Source: CAZTYW01 sp964617695 (lineage in GTDB: Bacteria; Chloroflexota; Dehalococcoidia; UBA2247; RBG-13-53-26). Taken from it: a stretch of DNA of 8,685 nt. A program made the position numbers and the translations under genes. The notes under the pieces were generated by a model. That model ran no database searches. It was not told the origin of the DNA and worked only from the letters and a program-made list of their open reading frames with translations. Positions 1-6,504 of the stretch are shown in pieces; the first letter of the stretch is position 1, and the number at the start of each line of letters is the position of its first letter. The stretch spans positions 1 to 8,685 of the forward strand of contig CAZTYW010000077.1 in NCBI GenBank assembly GCA_964617695.1. The letters are read 5' to 3'.

Positions 1-23
1 GGGGTCCGGGACGCGGGGGAATT

Positions 24-62
24 CACCCTCACCCCTGCCCTCTCCCGTCGAGGGAGAGGGGG
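24..62. repeat. REP-like palindromic repeat (CCCTCTCCC / GGGAGAGGG)
   Basis: A perfect 9-bp inverted repeat, CCCTCTCCC at 38-46 and GGGAGAGGG at 52-60, encloses the 5-base loop GTCGA. It is preceded by the pyrimidine-rich flank CACCCTCACCCCTG. This hairpin with its CCCTCACCCC lead is a familiar dispersed intergenic repeat in many GC-rich bacterial genomes. It begins 28 bases beyond the LRR remnant's stop codon on the minus strand. Neither side of the stem carries a T-run, so a classical intrinsic terminator is unlikely. Copy number in this genome cannot be judged from one window. Confidence 0.6.
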
Positions 63-87
63 TAGCTCCGGCCTGCGGCAGCTAGTC

Positions 88-261
88 CTACCAGGACACC
101 GAGACGCCTCTTTCCTCAAGCTGCGGAATGTACACGTTCAGCGACGTATGGCTCAGCGGATTCGCCTCAACGTTGAGGTAGTCTGGCCCGAAGTTGAGGA
201 AATCGCCCGGGTCTGTACCGAGCCCGGTGTTCATGACCAGAGGTGAGACGTCGCCGTATTG
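88..261 (-). pseudogene. C-terminal remnant of a leucine-rich-repeat protein
   Basis: A 57-codon open stretch on the minus strand ends at TAG (88-90). It is bounded upstream by an in-frame TAA at 262-264. The translation contains DVSPLVMNTGLG, then NPLSHTSLNVYIPQLEERGV and a final SVSW. That series (a 'SPLV..TGL' turn, 'NPLS', a short helix with 'YIPQLE.RGV', then the end of the protein) is the usual closing cap of bacterial leucine-rich-repeat surface proteins, from memory of the family. No plausible start exists: the only ATG (232-234) lies inside the motif and has no Shine-Dalgarno. The two other minus-strand frames upstream do not continue an LRR. I therefore read it as a 5'-truncated gene fragment left downstream of the lipoprotein gene. 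The alternative, a short expressed peptide, is less likely. The coding signal is good; the pseudogene status is inferred. Confidence 0.6.
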
Positions 262-287
262 TTATCCGAACCCGATGGGGGAAGCGT

Positions 288-317
288 GGAGCCTGCGGGC
301 GCGGCTGCCCCGGCTCC
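288..317 (-). terminator. GC-rich hairpin just after the lipoprotein gene
   Basis: On the minus strand, three bases past the TAG at 321-323, the RNA can form a stem of GGAGCC with GGCTCC (312-317 with 288-293). A second stem of GGGC with GCCC (307-310 with 297-300) stacks on it across a small asymmetric internal loop, closing a 6-base loop. That gives ten G-C-rich pairs. No T-tract follows (the next bases read ACGCTTCCCCC), so it is not a canonical intrinsic terminator. Its position suggests a transcript 3' end or a stabilising structure. Confidence 0.4.
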
Positions 318-320
318 GGA

Positions 321-1157
321 CTAGAAGGTCAGAGAGTCAACAAAATCGGTGATGCCTATCCTGGCCGTGGCGCGGACGTAGCTGCCTTCCCGCTGCGCCT
401 GCACGTCGGTGAACCCACAGCCGGTGAGGTATTCACCGATTGAGTCCAGCGCCTGCCCGGCCGAGGGATCGTCCTGGAACATGTACACCGCAGTCAATTC
501 AATCTGCCCCTCGTCTCCCTTGCGGTAGGACTTGCCATAGGAAACGAGGTCAGCATACGCCTCTTCGCCAGCCTCAGCCTCGCTGAGGTCCACTATTACG
601 CCGTCGGGTAGCCTGTCCGCCACCTTCCTGACGTTCGGGTTATCGTACAGCGAAAGCCCGTCCTCGCCCTCCCTGACAATAACATAGGCCGTCAGGGCGT
701 CTGCCTCTCCGAACAGAATGGCACCACCTGACAGGGCCAACGGTCTGTATCCCGTTCCCTCGGGAGGCATCCAGACCCCTGCATCCTCCGTATATGCCGT
801 GTCACGCAGGTACCCTTGAACCTGCCCCGGATCGTAGTCTCCTCCAAAGACCCTGACCGGCGACCCGGAAGCTGACCCGGCGGCCGAATATGCTACGCTC
901 GACCTTGCCAGGCCGAGTGCCTGTATCTGTTTCGCCTCCGAGCTACTGCTATACTTCAGGAATATGTCCCACAGGTCTTCGTCGACCATAGTCCTGGCTA
1001 TGCTCCAGTACGTGTAGGTCGAAGAGTCGATCGGCGTCCGCTTCATCTCGTCCAGAAAGGCCGGACTGCTCCCGAAACAGGCGCACGCTGTGCCGGCTGT
1101 AAGCAAAACCACCGCCAGAGCCACCACCCCGAGTCTATTCCTCACACGTGGGCCCAA
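321..1157 (-). CDS. Hypothetical exported protein, probable lipoprotein
   Basis: The product is 278 residues and I do not recognise it. The N-terminus has basic residues (R4, R6, R8), a hydrophobic run (about 9-20) and then AGTAC, which fits a loose lipobox with Cys25 as the lipidated residue; a second cysteine is Cys27. The mature part (26-278) has no further membrane segment and is rich in acidic and small residues. It contains a beta-type stretch VFGGDYD (103-109), a 'SLYDNP' turn (169-174) and one more cysteine (Cys247). It was probably exported and anchored outside the membrane. The start is uncertain. The longest frame begins with TTG at 1157, only one base after GAGGA (1159-1163). GTG at 1145-1143 would give 274 residues and a more typical signal peptide, but lies 13 bases from that GAGGA. 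The gene lies 143 bases downstream of glmS in the same direction and is followed by a hairpin. Nothing ties its function to amino-sugar synthesis. Confidence 0.75.
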   Translation of the reverse strand: MGPRVRNRLGVVALAVVLLTAGTACACFGSSPAFLDEMKRTPIDSSTYTYWSIARTMVDEDLWDIFLKYSSSSEAKQIQALGLARSSVAYSAAGSASGSPVRVFGGDYDPGQVQGYLRDTAYTEDAGVWMPPEGTGYRPLALSGGAILFGEADALTAYVIVREGEDGLSLYDNPNVRKVADRLPDGVIVDLSEAEAGEEAYADLVSYGKSYRKGDEGQIELTAVYMFQDDPSAGQALDSIGEYLTGCGFTDVQAQREGSYVRATARIGITDFVDSLTF

Positions 1158-1300
1158 GTCCTCAGCTCTTCTCTCGTGTCTGCGCGCCTGCTACCCATGG
1201 TCTGCTTTACCGGGGATGAAAGTTGCGTTGTGTAACCATGCAGACGGTGCAAGGGGACTCCTTTCTGTCATGTCCCCACAACCACCCCCACCGCCCAGGT

Positions 1301-3070
1301 CTATTTCACCGTGACCGACTTGGCCAGATTGCGTGGCTTGTCAGGGTCCAGGCCACGGGCAACCGCCGAGTAGTAGGCCAGAAGTTGAAGCGGCACGATA
1401 GTCACCAGAGGATAGAAGATCTCGTCCACTCCGTGAATCTCAATCCACTCATCGAAGACCGGGTGCTGCTCTTCTGAGACTCCTATGACAAACGCCCCGC
1501 GCGCCTTCGTTTCCGTAGCATTGGAGATGGTCTCGTCAAAGGTATAGTCCTTTGGACAGATGGCCACAACCGGCGTGCCTTCCTCAATCAGAGCCAGCGT
1601 ACCATGTTTCAGCTCGCCTGCCGGCATACCTTCAGCGTGGATGTATGAGATCTCCTTCAGCTTGAGGGCCCCCTCAGCGGCGATGGCGAAGTTGATGCCC
1701 CTGGCTATGAAGTAGAAGTCGTTCCTGTCCTTGGTCAGCGCTGCCAGGTTCCGCAGCTTGTCACCGTTCTTGCTGAAGATGTGCTCAATCGTGGGGCAGA
1801 TCTCCCTCAGCTTGTGCAGGCCCTCATCCTGTCTATTGGCCATGGTGAAAGCCAGCAGGTAGAGGATGGCCAACTGGCTGACAAAGGTCTTTGTAGCAGC
1901 CACACCAATCTCCGGCCCGCAGTTCAGATAGATGACGCGGTTGCTCATTCGGGCTATGGACGACCCGACCATGTTCACCAGAGAGAAGATGGTGGCCCCG
2001 TTCTCCCTGGCCTTCTTGACTCCTTCAATCACGTCAGCCGTCTCTCCGCTCTGCGAGATGGCTATAACCACCGTGTTCCTGTCGATGGAATCCGAGAAGT
2101 AGTGGAACTCCGAAGCCATGACTACGTCACAGAACTTGCCTGCAAGCCTGGAGAACAGGTATCTCCCCACCAGGGCAGCATACCTGGAGGTACCGCAGGC
2201 GGTGAACACCACCTGTTTTGACCTCAGGATCTCCATGGCCATATCCAGCATCACGTCCTTGTCCTGCATCAGAGCGCAGCGCAACGCACGCGGCGCTTCG
2301 ATTATCTCTTTCATCATGAAGAAGTCGTAACCCTGCTTGGTGGCCTCGTCCCACTGCCAGTCTATCTTGGTGAAGTCCTTCTTTATCCGGTTCCCTTCAC
2401 CGTCAAGAAAAGTAATGTCGTCAGCCAGCACCACCGTTTCCCCGTCTTCCACGAAGGCGACCCGGTTGGTCTGCTCCAGGAAGGCCAGCGCATCGCTGGC
2501 TACGAACTTATTCTTGCCACCACCCCCAACCACCAGCGGACTGTCCTTGCGGGTAGCCACAATCCTGTCCGGCTCTGCAGCAGCCACAACCAGCAGGGCG
2601 TAGGAACCCTTGAGCCGCTTCGTGGCCTGCAGCACAGCCTGCTCCAGAGACGAGCCTGCTTCCATGTACTCCTCGATCAGGTGGGGAATTACTTCAGTAT
2701 CAGTCTGTGACACGAAGACATGCCTGGGGGTTAGCTCATCACGCAACTCCAGGTAGTTCTCTATGATGCCGTTGTGGACTACGGCGATCTGCTGCCTGCA
2801 ATCGTAATGTGGGTGGGCGTTTGCGGTAGTCACACCGCCGTGGGTTGCCCAGCGAACGTGGCCAATGCCGATGGTGCCGGGCAATTCATCCAGACGATGT
2901 TCCCTCTGGACCTCATCCAGCTTGCCCGTGCCTTTGCCACAACACAGCTTGCCGTCAGCTATCGTAGCCAGACCGGCAGAATCATAGCCGCGGTACTCCA
3001 GGCTTTTCAGCCCCTTGAGCAGGATGGGCGTGGCCGGCTCATTGCCAACATAGCCGATTATTCCACACAC
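1301..3070 (-). CDS. glmS: Glutamine--fructose-6-phosphate aminotransferase (isomerizing)
   Basis: This is the cytosolic enzyme that makes glucosamine-6-phosphate and glutamate from fructose-6-phosphate and glutamine, the entry step to UDP-GlcNAc. The product is 589 residues, close to the usual ~600. Cys2 follows the initiator (MCGIIGYVG) and is the N-terminal nucleophile of the class II glutaminase domain (about 1-235). The glutamine site is seen as GHVRWATHGG (70-79), NAHPH (84-88) and HNGIIENY (99-106). Two SIS sugar-isomerase domains follow: the first holds ACGTS (291-295) and SQSGET, the second has EGALKLKE and HAEG. The C-terminal tail PRNLAKSVTVK is the family's fructose-6-phosphate/channel signature. 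The start codon is GTG, fixed by Cys2 and by a Shine-Dalgarno inside the upstream gene. Its G is also the last base of the upstream TAG stop, so translation is probably coupled. There is no room for a glmS ribozyme leader. No key residue is missing. Confidence 0.97.
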   Translation of the reverse strand: MCGIIGYVGNEPATPILLKGLKSLEYRGYDSAGLATIADGKLCCGKGTGKLDEVQREHRLDELPGTIGIGHVRWATHGGVTTANAHPHYDCRQQIAVVHNGIIENYLELRDELTPRHVFVSQTDTEVIPHLIEEYMEAGSSLEQAVLQATKRLKGSYALLVVAAAEPDRIVATRKDSPLVVGGGGKNKFVASDALAFLEQTNRVAFVEDGETVVLADDITFLDGEGNRIKKDFTKIDWQWDEATKQGYDFFMMKEIIEAPRALRCALMQDKDVMLDMAMEILRSKQVVFTACGTSRYAALVGRYLFSRLAGKFCDVVMASEFHYFSDSIDRNTVVIAISQSGETADVIEGVKKARENGATIFSLVNMVGSSIARMSNRVIYLNCGPEIGVAATKTFVSQLAILYLLAFTMANRQDEGLHKLREICPTIEHIFSKNGDKLRNLAALTKDRNDFYFIARGINFAIAAEGALKLKEISYIHAEGMPAGELKHGTLALIEEGTPVVAICPKDYTFDETISNATETKARGAFVIGVSEEQHPVFDEWIEIHGVDEIFYPLVTIVPLQLLAYYSAVARGLDPDKPRNLAKSVTVK

Positions 3071-4392
3071 TACAGACCCTCCAGCTTCTTCATGAGCTGG
3101 TCTTTCTTCTTCTCGTCCAGCTCCATTTCTCTGTGCATGGTCCTGTACCTTAGCTCTGGCAGAATCATCTTATTCGGATCAAGGTCATTCGTCAAGCACA
3201 CGTGCGGGCCAACGAAGGAATTGGGGCCAATTCTGATCCCCGGCAGGACGCTGGCATTGATGCCGGTCTTGCAGTTCTCTCCTATGATAGCGCCGAACTT
3301 GTCCAGTCCGGTGTCAATCACCTCACCTCCGATTCTGACGGAGATGTTCTGTTCATCAAAGCGAAAGTTGGCCAGGACGGTCCCCGCGCCAAAGGAACAC
3401 CCTTCAGCAATCACGGAGTCCCCGATGTAGTTGGAATGGAACCAGCACCTGTCGCCAATGTAGGAGCCCTTCACCTCAGTACAATAACCGACGACGCAAT
3501 CGGCACCAATGTGGCTGTAGTCTCTGACCAGAACGTTGTTTCCGATAATCGTATTGGCACCGATGTACGCCGGCCCCCTGATGACTGCGTTTTCCATGAC
3601 CCGCACGTTGTCCTCGATAATCACCTTGCCCTCAACCGTAGCCCTTGGCGAAATGCGAGCCGAAGGAGAGACCACCGGCTCACTCCCATCCAGGAAGTAC
3701 CTGACAACGGTGAAAATATGCCACGGGTACTTGATAGCCGACCAGAAGTCGGCATACGGGACCACCCTGATCTTGCGCCCCTCCTTTACCATCCTGTCAA
3801 GGGCACATTCATAAACGTCATCCTTCGTTGTCTCCGCACCCTCGATATACCGGAAGAGCGCCCTGGTGTCCGTATGAAGATGGACCAGTATATTGACCAG
3901 ATTGCTCGGCTCCTCGCCTCTCGGCGGCTTCTCTATGATCTGCTCCAGATTTCCATCTCCGTCCACCACCAGGTACCCGCCGGGGAAATAGTCCTGCACC
4001 TGGTAGCCCAGCAGATATGAGGCTGCCGAGCCTTTCCTCCGCTCCAGGAAAAGCGCAAGGTATCCAATGCTGTCAAAGACGTCATTCGGATTGACCACCA
4101 TCACCTCGTCTTCCAGCAGGCGCTCGGCCTTCTGCAGTGCATCTGCAATCCCCAGTGGCTCTTCCTGAACGGCAAAGTCAACCTTGGCACCGGCAAGACC
4201 ACCGGCTATTCGCTGTATTTTCTCCAGGTTCTGTGGGTTGGCTACCACCACGAACTCATTGACGCCAGCTTCCCTGGCCCGTTCCATCTGGTGCTCGAGA
4301 AGAGACCTACCCACAAACTTCAGCAGGAGCTTGTCCTCGGTAAGAGGAAACATCCTCTTCCCTACGCCACCACACAGGAATAATACCTTCAT
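3070..4392 (-). CDS. glmU: GlmU-like bifunctional sugar-1-phosphate nucleotidyltransferase / acetyltransferase
   Basis: The likely role is acetylation of glucosamine-1-phosphate and its uridylylation to UDP-GlcNAc in the cytosol. The product is 440 residues. The N-terminal domain (about 1-235) is a Rossmann-type nucleotidyltransferase with LCGGVGKRM (6-14), a variant of the GxGxR(M/L) loop, a lysine at 21, and EKP (154-156). The rest (about 240-400) is a left-handed beta-helix of hexapeptides such as IGANTI and IGNNVL, followed by a charged C-terminal helix. By eye, His319, Tyr322 and Asn342 align with the E. coli GlmU acetyltransferase residues His363, Tyr366 and Asn386, in HSNYIGD and GAGTVLANF. 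The position of E. coli Lys392 is Gln348. The layout resembles the archaeal ST0452-type enzyme more than classical GlmU. The ATG start has GAGGA seven bases upstream (4400-4404). Lying between glmM and glmS supports the assignment; a glucose- or mannose-1-phosphate nucleotidyltransferase is the alternative. Confidence 0.8.
   Translation of the reverse strand: MKVLFLCGGVGKRMFPLTEDKLLLKFVGRSLLEHQMERAREAGVNEFVVVANPQNLEKIQRIAGGLAGAKVDFAVQEEPLGIADALQKAERLLEDEVMVVNPNDVFDSIGYLALFLERRKGSAASYLLGYQVQDYFPGGYLVVDGDGNLEQIIEKPPRGEEPSNLVNILVHLHTDTRALFRYIEGAETTKDDVYECALDRMVKEGRKIRVVPYADFWSAIKYPWHIFTVVRYFLDGSEPVVSPSARISPRATVEGKVIIEDNVRVMENAVIRGPAYIGANTIIGNNVLVRDYSHIGADCVVGYCTEVKGSYIGDRCWFHSNYIGDSVIAEGCSFGAGTVLANFRFDEQNISVRIGGEVIDTGLDKFGAIIGENCKTGINASVLPGIRIGPNSFVGPHVCLTNDLDPNKMILPELRYRTMHREMELDEKKKDQLMKKLEGL
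3078..3082 (-). promoter_or_regulatory. Ribosome binding site of glmS
   Basis: GGAGG on the minus strand lies seven bases before the GTG start of glmS and inside the last codons of the upstream glmU-like gene. With the one-base TAG/GTG overlap it supports the GTG start and translational coupling of the two genes. Confidence 0.8.
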
Positions 4393-4420
4393 TACCCAGT
4401 CCTCACTGCAAGAGAATGAT

Positions 4421-4458
4421 AAGCCTGCGAAGGCTTGTTGCCCTTCACCGGCGAAGGG
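4421..4458 (-). other. Two adjacent hairpins in the glmM-glmU spacer
   Basis: The 103-base spacer (4393-4495) holds two perfect 6-bp stems. CCCTTC (4441-4446) pairs with GAAGGG (4453-4458) across a 6-base loop. AAGCCT (4421-4426) pairs with AGGCTT (4431-4436) across a 4-base loop. On the minus strand the second stem is followed by ATCATTCTCTT, a mixed sequence rather than a clear T-run, and then by the glmU Shine-Dalgarno. They may form a weak terminator, attenuator or RNA-processing site within the operon, or be incidental. No promoter in the spacer is convincing. Confidence 0.35.
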
Positions 4459-4495
4459 CGGGAGGCCTCAGGAGCTGGGCTGCCCGGTACAGCGA

Positions 4496-5848
4496 CTAGG
4501 CGCCTTCCTCCAGAATCGACTGCACAGTCTCAACCCCCCTTTCGAGCAGCTCTGCTGTCTTTGAAGACGACATCGACTCGGCTATCACCCGGATGGCCGG
4601 CTCGGTCCCGCTGGCTCGGATCAGCATCCAGGCGTCTTCAAACTCCAGCCTTACGCCATCCAGGTTGTTGATCTCACGGGCTCCAAAGAGAGTAGCCTTC
4701 TTTGCGATTCCCTCCATAGTAGACGCCTTGAGCTGATTCGGACACGAGACCTTCATCTTATCAAAGAAAAGCGCCGGCATTTTGCTGAAGAAGCTCCTGA
4801 TCTCCGTTGCATCCTCTATGCTGCCGAGCAGCCACAGGGTGGCAAAAATACTATCAGGATAGTACCCCGCCTCGGGAATGATGTAAACCCCCACCTGCTC
4901 CGTGCCGATGGCGGCGTCACTCTCCCGGGTCAGATAGGCCAGGTCCACGTCGCCCACCCTGCCCCGCACCACCTCTATTCCCAAATCGCCCACCGATAGC
5001 TCCAGCAGCCTGCCCGCCTCCACCGTGGAAGCAACCCTTCTCTTCCCGCTTTGCTGAGCCACCAGCCTCGAAATAAAGGCCGTCGGCTCGTTGAAGCCCA
5101 GGAAACCTTCCCTGTCACAGAAAACGACACGGTCGGCATCACCGTCGAAGCATACAGCCAGGTCTGCATTCGACTGCCTCAGGAAGTCCACCGTGCCAGC
5201 AAGGGTGTCCTCCTTCGGCTCCGGGCTTCTGCCCGGAAAGGTGCCATCAGGGGTGTCGTTCAACGGAAAGACGGTAAGGCCGAGTTCAGCCAGAATCTCA
5301 CTGGCGAACCGAGACGCGGCGCCATTGCCCGGATCAACCACGATCCTCAGGTTGCGATTCAGGGCCCTGTTTGACAGGCGATCACGCAGGAAACGAAGGT
5401 AGCTGTCTTTCATTCCCTGACCCGTCTGCAGGGAACCCCGATCCCCCTGCCTGAATTCCTGCCGACGGTATATTGCCTCTATGCCTTCCTCCTGGGCCCT
5501 GCTGTAGCCGGTCGAGTCCCCGTTGAAGAGCTTGATGCCGTTGAACTCGGGCGGGTTATGTGAAGCAGTCACCATGATGCCGCTGTCAAACCCCCACTCC
5601 CTGGTCAGACACGCCAGTGCGGGAGTAGGTAATATGCCGAGGTCGGTCGCCGCTATGCCGCACGACAGCAGGCCGGAGAATATGGCCTCTTTGAGGATGT
5701 CGCGGCTGACACGGGTATCGGTAGCCAGGCAAACCCTGGCCCCCGGAGACAGAGTTGTACCCAGAGCCTGGGCCACTTCCCGACACAGGTCCATGGTCAG
5801 GTCCTCGTTCACCACGCCCCTGACACCGCTGGTTCCAAAGAGTGACAT
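4496..5848 (-). CDS. glmM: Phosphoglucosamine mutase (alpha-D-phosphohexomutase family)
   Basis: The enzyme most likely interconverts glucosamine-6-phosphate and glucosamine-1-phosphate, the step between GlmS and GlmU. The product is 450 residues, a normal family length. It begins MSLFGTSGVRG, the usual N-terminal phosphate-binding motif. The active-site loop TASHNPP (94-100) carries the phosphorylated Ser96. The metal loop is DGDADR (235-240), the sugar-binding loop is GTEQVG (315-320), and the C-terminal phosphate site is RASGTEPAIR (411-420). The sugar loop keeps the glutamate (E317) but has Val where GEMSG/GEQSG enzymes have Ser. The sequence looks more like the archaeal GlmM branch than the E. 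coli type. The ATG start is set by the conserved N-terminus, though no strong Shine-Dalgarno precedes it. The neighbouring glmU and glmS make phosphoglucosamine the favoured substrate; phosphomannomutase or phosphoglucomutase activity remains possible. It starts 90 bases after the hydratase gene and no promoter is evident in that gap. Confidence 0.88.
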   Translation of the reverse strand: MSLFGTSGVRGVVNEDLTMDLCREVAQALGTTLSPGARVCLATDTRVSRDILKEAIFSGLLSCGIAATDLGILPTPALACLTREWGFDSGIMVTASHNPPEFNGIKLFNGDSTGYSRAQEEGIEAIYRRQEFRQGDRGSLQTGQGMKDSYLRFLRDRLSNRALNRNLRIVVDPGNGAASRFASEILAELGLTVFPLNDTPDGTFPGRSPEPKEDTLAGTVDFLRQSNADLAVCFDGDADRVVFCDREGFLGFNEPTAFISRLVAQQSGKRRVASTVEAGRLLELSVGDLGIEVVRGRVGDVDLAYLTRESDAAIGTEQVGVYIIPEAGYYPDSIFATLWLLGSIEDATEIRSFFSKMPALFFDKMKVSCPNQLKASTMEGIAKKATLFGAREINNLDGVRLEFEDAWMLIRASGTEPAIRVIAESMSSSKTAELLERGVETVQSILEEGA

Positions 5849-5938
5849 GGCAGCAAGTCCGCTGGCAAAACCAGGGCCGATTGTCCCGGCGAGGGCTACG
5901 AGCCGTTATCGGGCTCATCGCCCCGGCACGAGATGGCC

Positions 5939-6490
5939 TCAGCCCGTTCGGTACTCGGCTTTCCCCTGTTCGTACAGGTCCCCGCCGTAGATGTCATCTA
6001 TGACTGTGGCCGGGAAATCCTCGACCTCTATTCGCAGAAGGGCCTCGGCTCCAAGCTCCTCATAGGCTATCACTTCCGACTTCTTGATGCTCCTGGAGAT
6101 AAGGGCTCCGGCGCCACCTATGGCAGCAAAGTAGACCGCCCCGTGCTTCTGGATGGCGTCCTTCACCGACTGCGAGCGCATACCCTTGCCAATCATACCC
6201 TTGAGCCCCTCGGCAATCAGGCGGGGCGAATAGGCATCCATACGACCGCTGGTGGTGGGCCCGGCAGAGCCTATCACCTGCCCTGGTCTGGCCGGCGAGG
6301 GGCCCATATAGTATACCGTCTGGCCTTTCACGTCGAAGGGCATCGGATTGCCCTGCTCCAGGGCCTCTATCATCCTCTTGTGAGCACTGTCCCGAGCAAC
6401 ATACATGACCCCGGTCAGCAGCACATTATCTCCAGCCCTCAAATCCTTCAGGGCGTCTTCGCTCAGGGGCAGGCTAACCTTCTTCACCAT
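5939..6490 (-). CDS. Fe-S fumarate/tartrate-type hydratase, beta subunit
   Basis: This 183-residue protein is the stand-alone beta subunit of the oxygen-sensitive [4Fe-4S] class I hydro-lyases (fumarase, L-tartrate dehydratase and relatives). It corresponds to the C-terminal domain of single-chain class I fumarase. Recognisable parts are YVARDSAHK (30-38), YYMGPSP (60-66), the highly conserved GSAGPTTSGRMD (74-85), GMIGKG (98-103) and the glycine-rich AAIGGAGAL (122-130). The threonine/arginine of TTSGR and the lysine of GKG are family active-site residues. The cluster cysteines belong to the alpha subunit, which is not in the window. Fumarate/malate is the default substrate, but paralogues act on tartrate or substituted fumarates, so the substrate is open. 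The ATG start has GAGGAG eight bases upstream (6499-6504), overlapping the stop codon of the acyl-CoA dehydrogenase gene, so the two are probably translated together. An upstream flavoprotein of fumarate-reductase type fits a C4-dicarboxylate role. Confidence 0.88.
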   Translation of the reverse strand: MVKKVSLPLSEDALKDLRAGDNVLLTGVMYVARDSAHKRMIEALEQGNPMPFDVKGQTVYYMGPSPARPGQVIGSAGPTTSGRMDAYSPRLIAEGLKGMIGKGMRSQSVKDAIQKHGAVYFAAIGGAGALISRSIKKSEVIAYEELGAEALLRIEVEDFPATVIDDIYGGDLYEQGKAEYRTG

Positions 6491-6498
6491 TGCTTTGT

Positions 6499-6504
6499 CT
6501 CCTC
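6499..6504 (-). promoter_or_regulatory. Ribosome binding site of the hydratase beta gene, overlapping the upstream stop
   Basis: GAGGAG on the minus strand lies eight bases before the ATG at 6490. Its first two bases are part of the TGA stop (6505-6503) of the acyl-CoA dehydrogenase gene. A ribosome terminating there would sit on this site, which favours translational coupling. Confidence 0.75.

Noticed and set aside
38..60. Intrinsic terminator at the left-edge palindrome
   Set aside because: The stem is strong but neither side is followed by a T-run, and the sequence fits a dispersed repeat better.
1253..1277. Inverted repeat GGGGAC / GTCCCC after glmS as a terminator
   Set aside because: It has only six pairs, a 13-base loop and no T-tract, so it is too weak to call.
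1158..1300. Promoter for the lipoprotein gene in the glmS-lipoprotein spacer
   Set aside because: A TTGCAC hexamer is present on the minus strand but no -10 element lies at a suitable distance.
3068..3200. A glmS ribozyme or leader riboswitch upstream of glmS
   Set aside because: glmS overlaps the preceding gene by one base, so there is no leader to hold one.
3202..4020. A 272-codon plus-strand open frame
   Set aside because: It lies fully antisense to the glmU-like gene and has no recognisable motif or convincing ribosome binding site.
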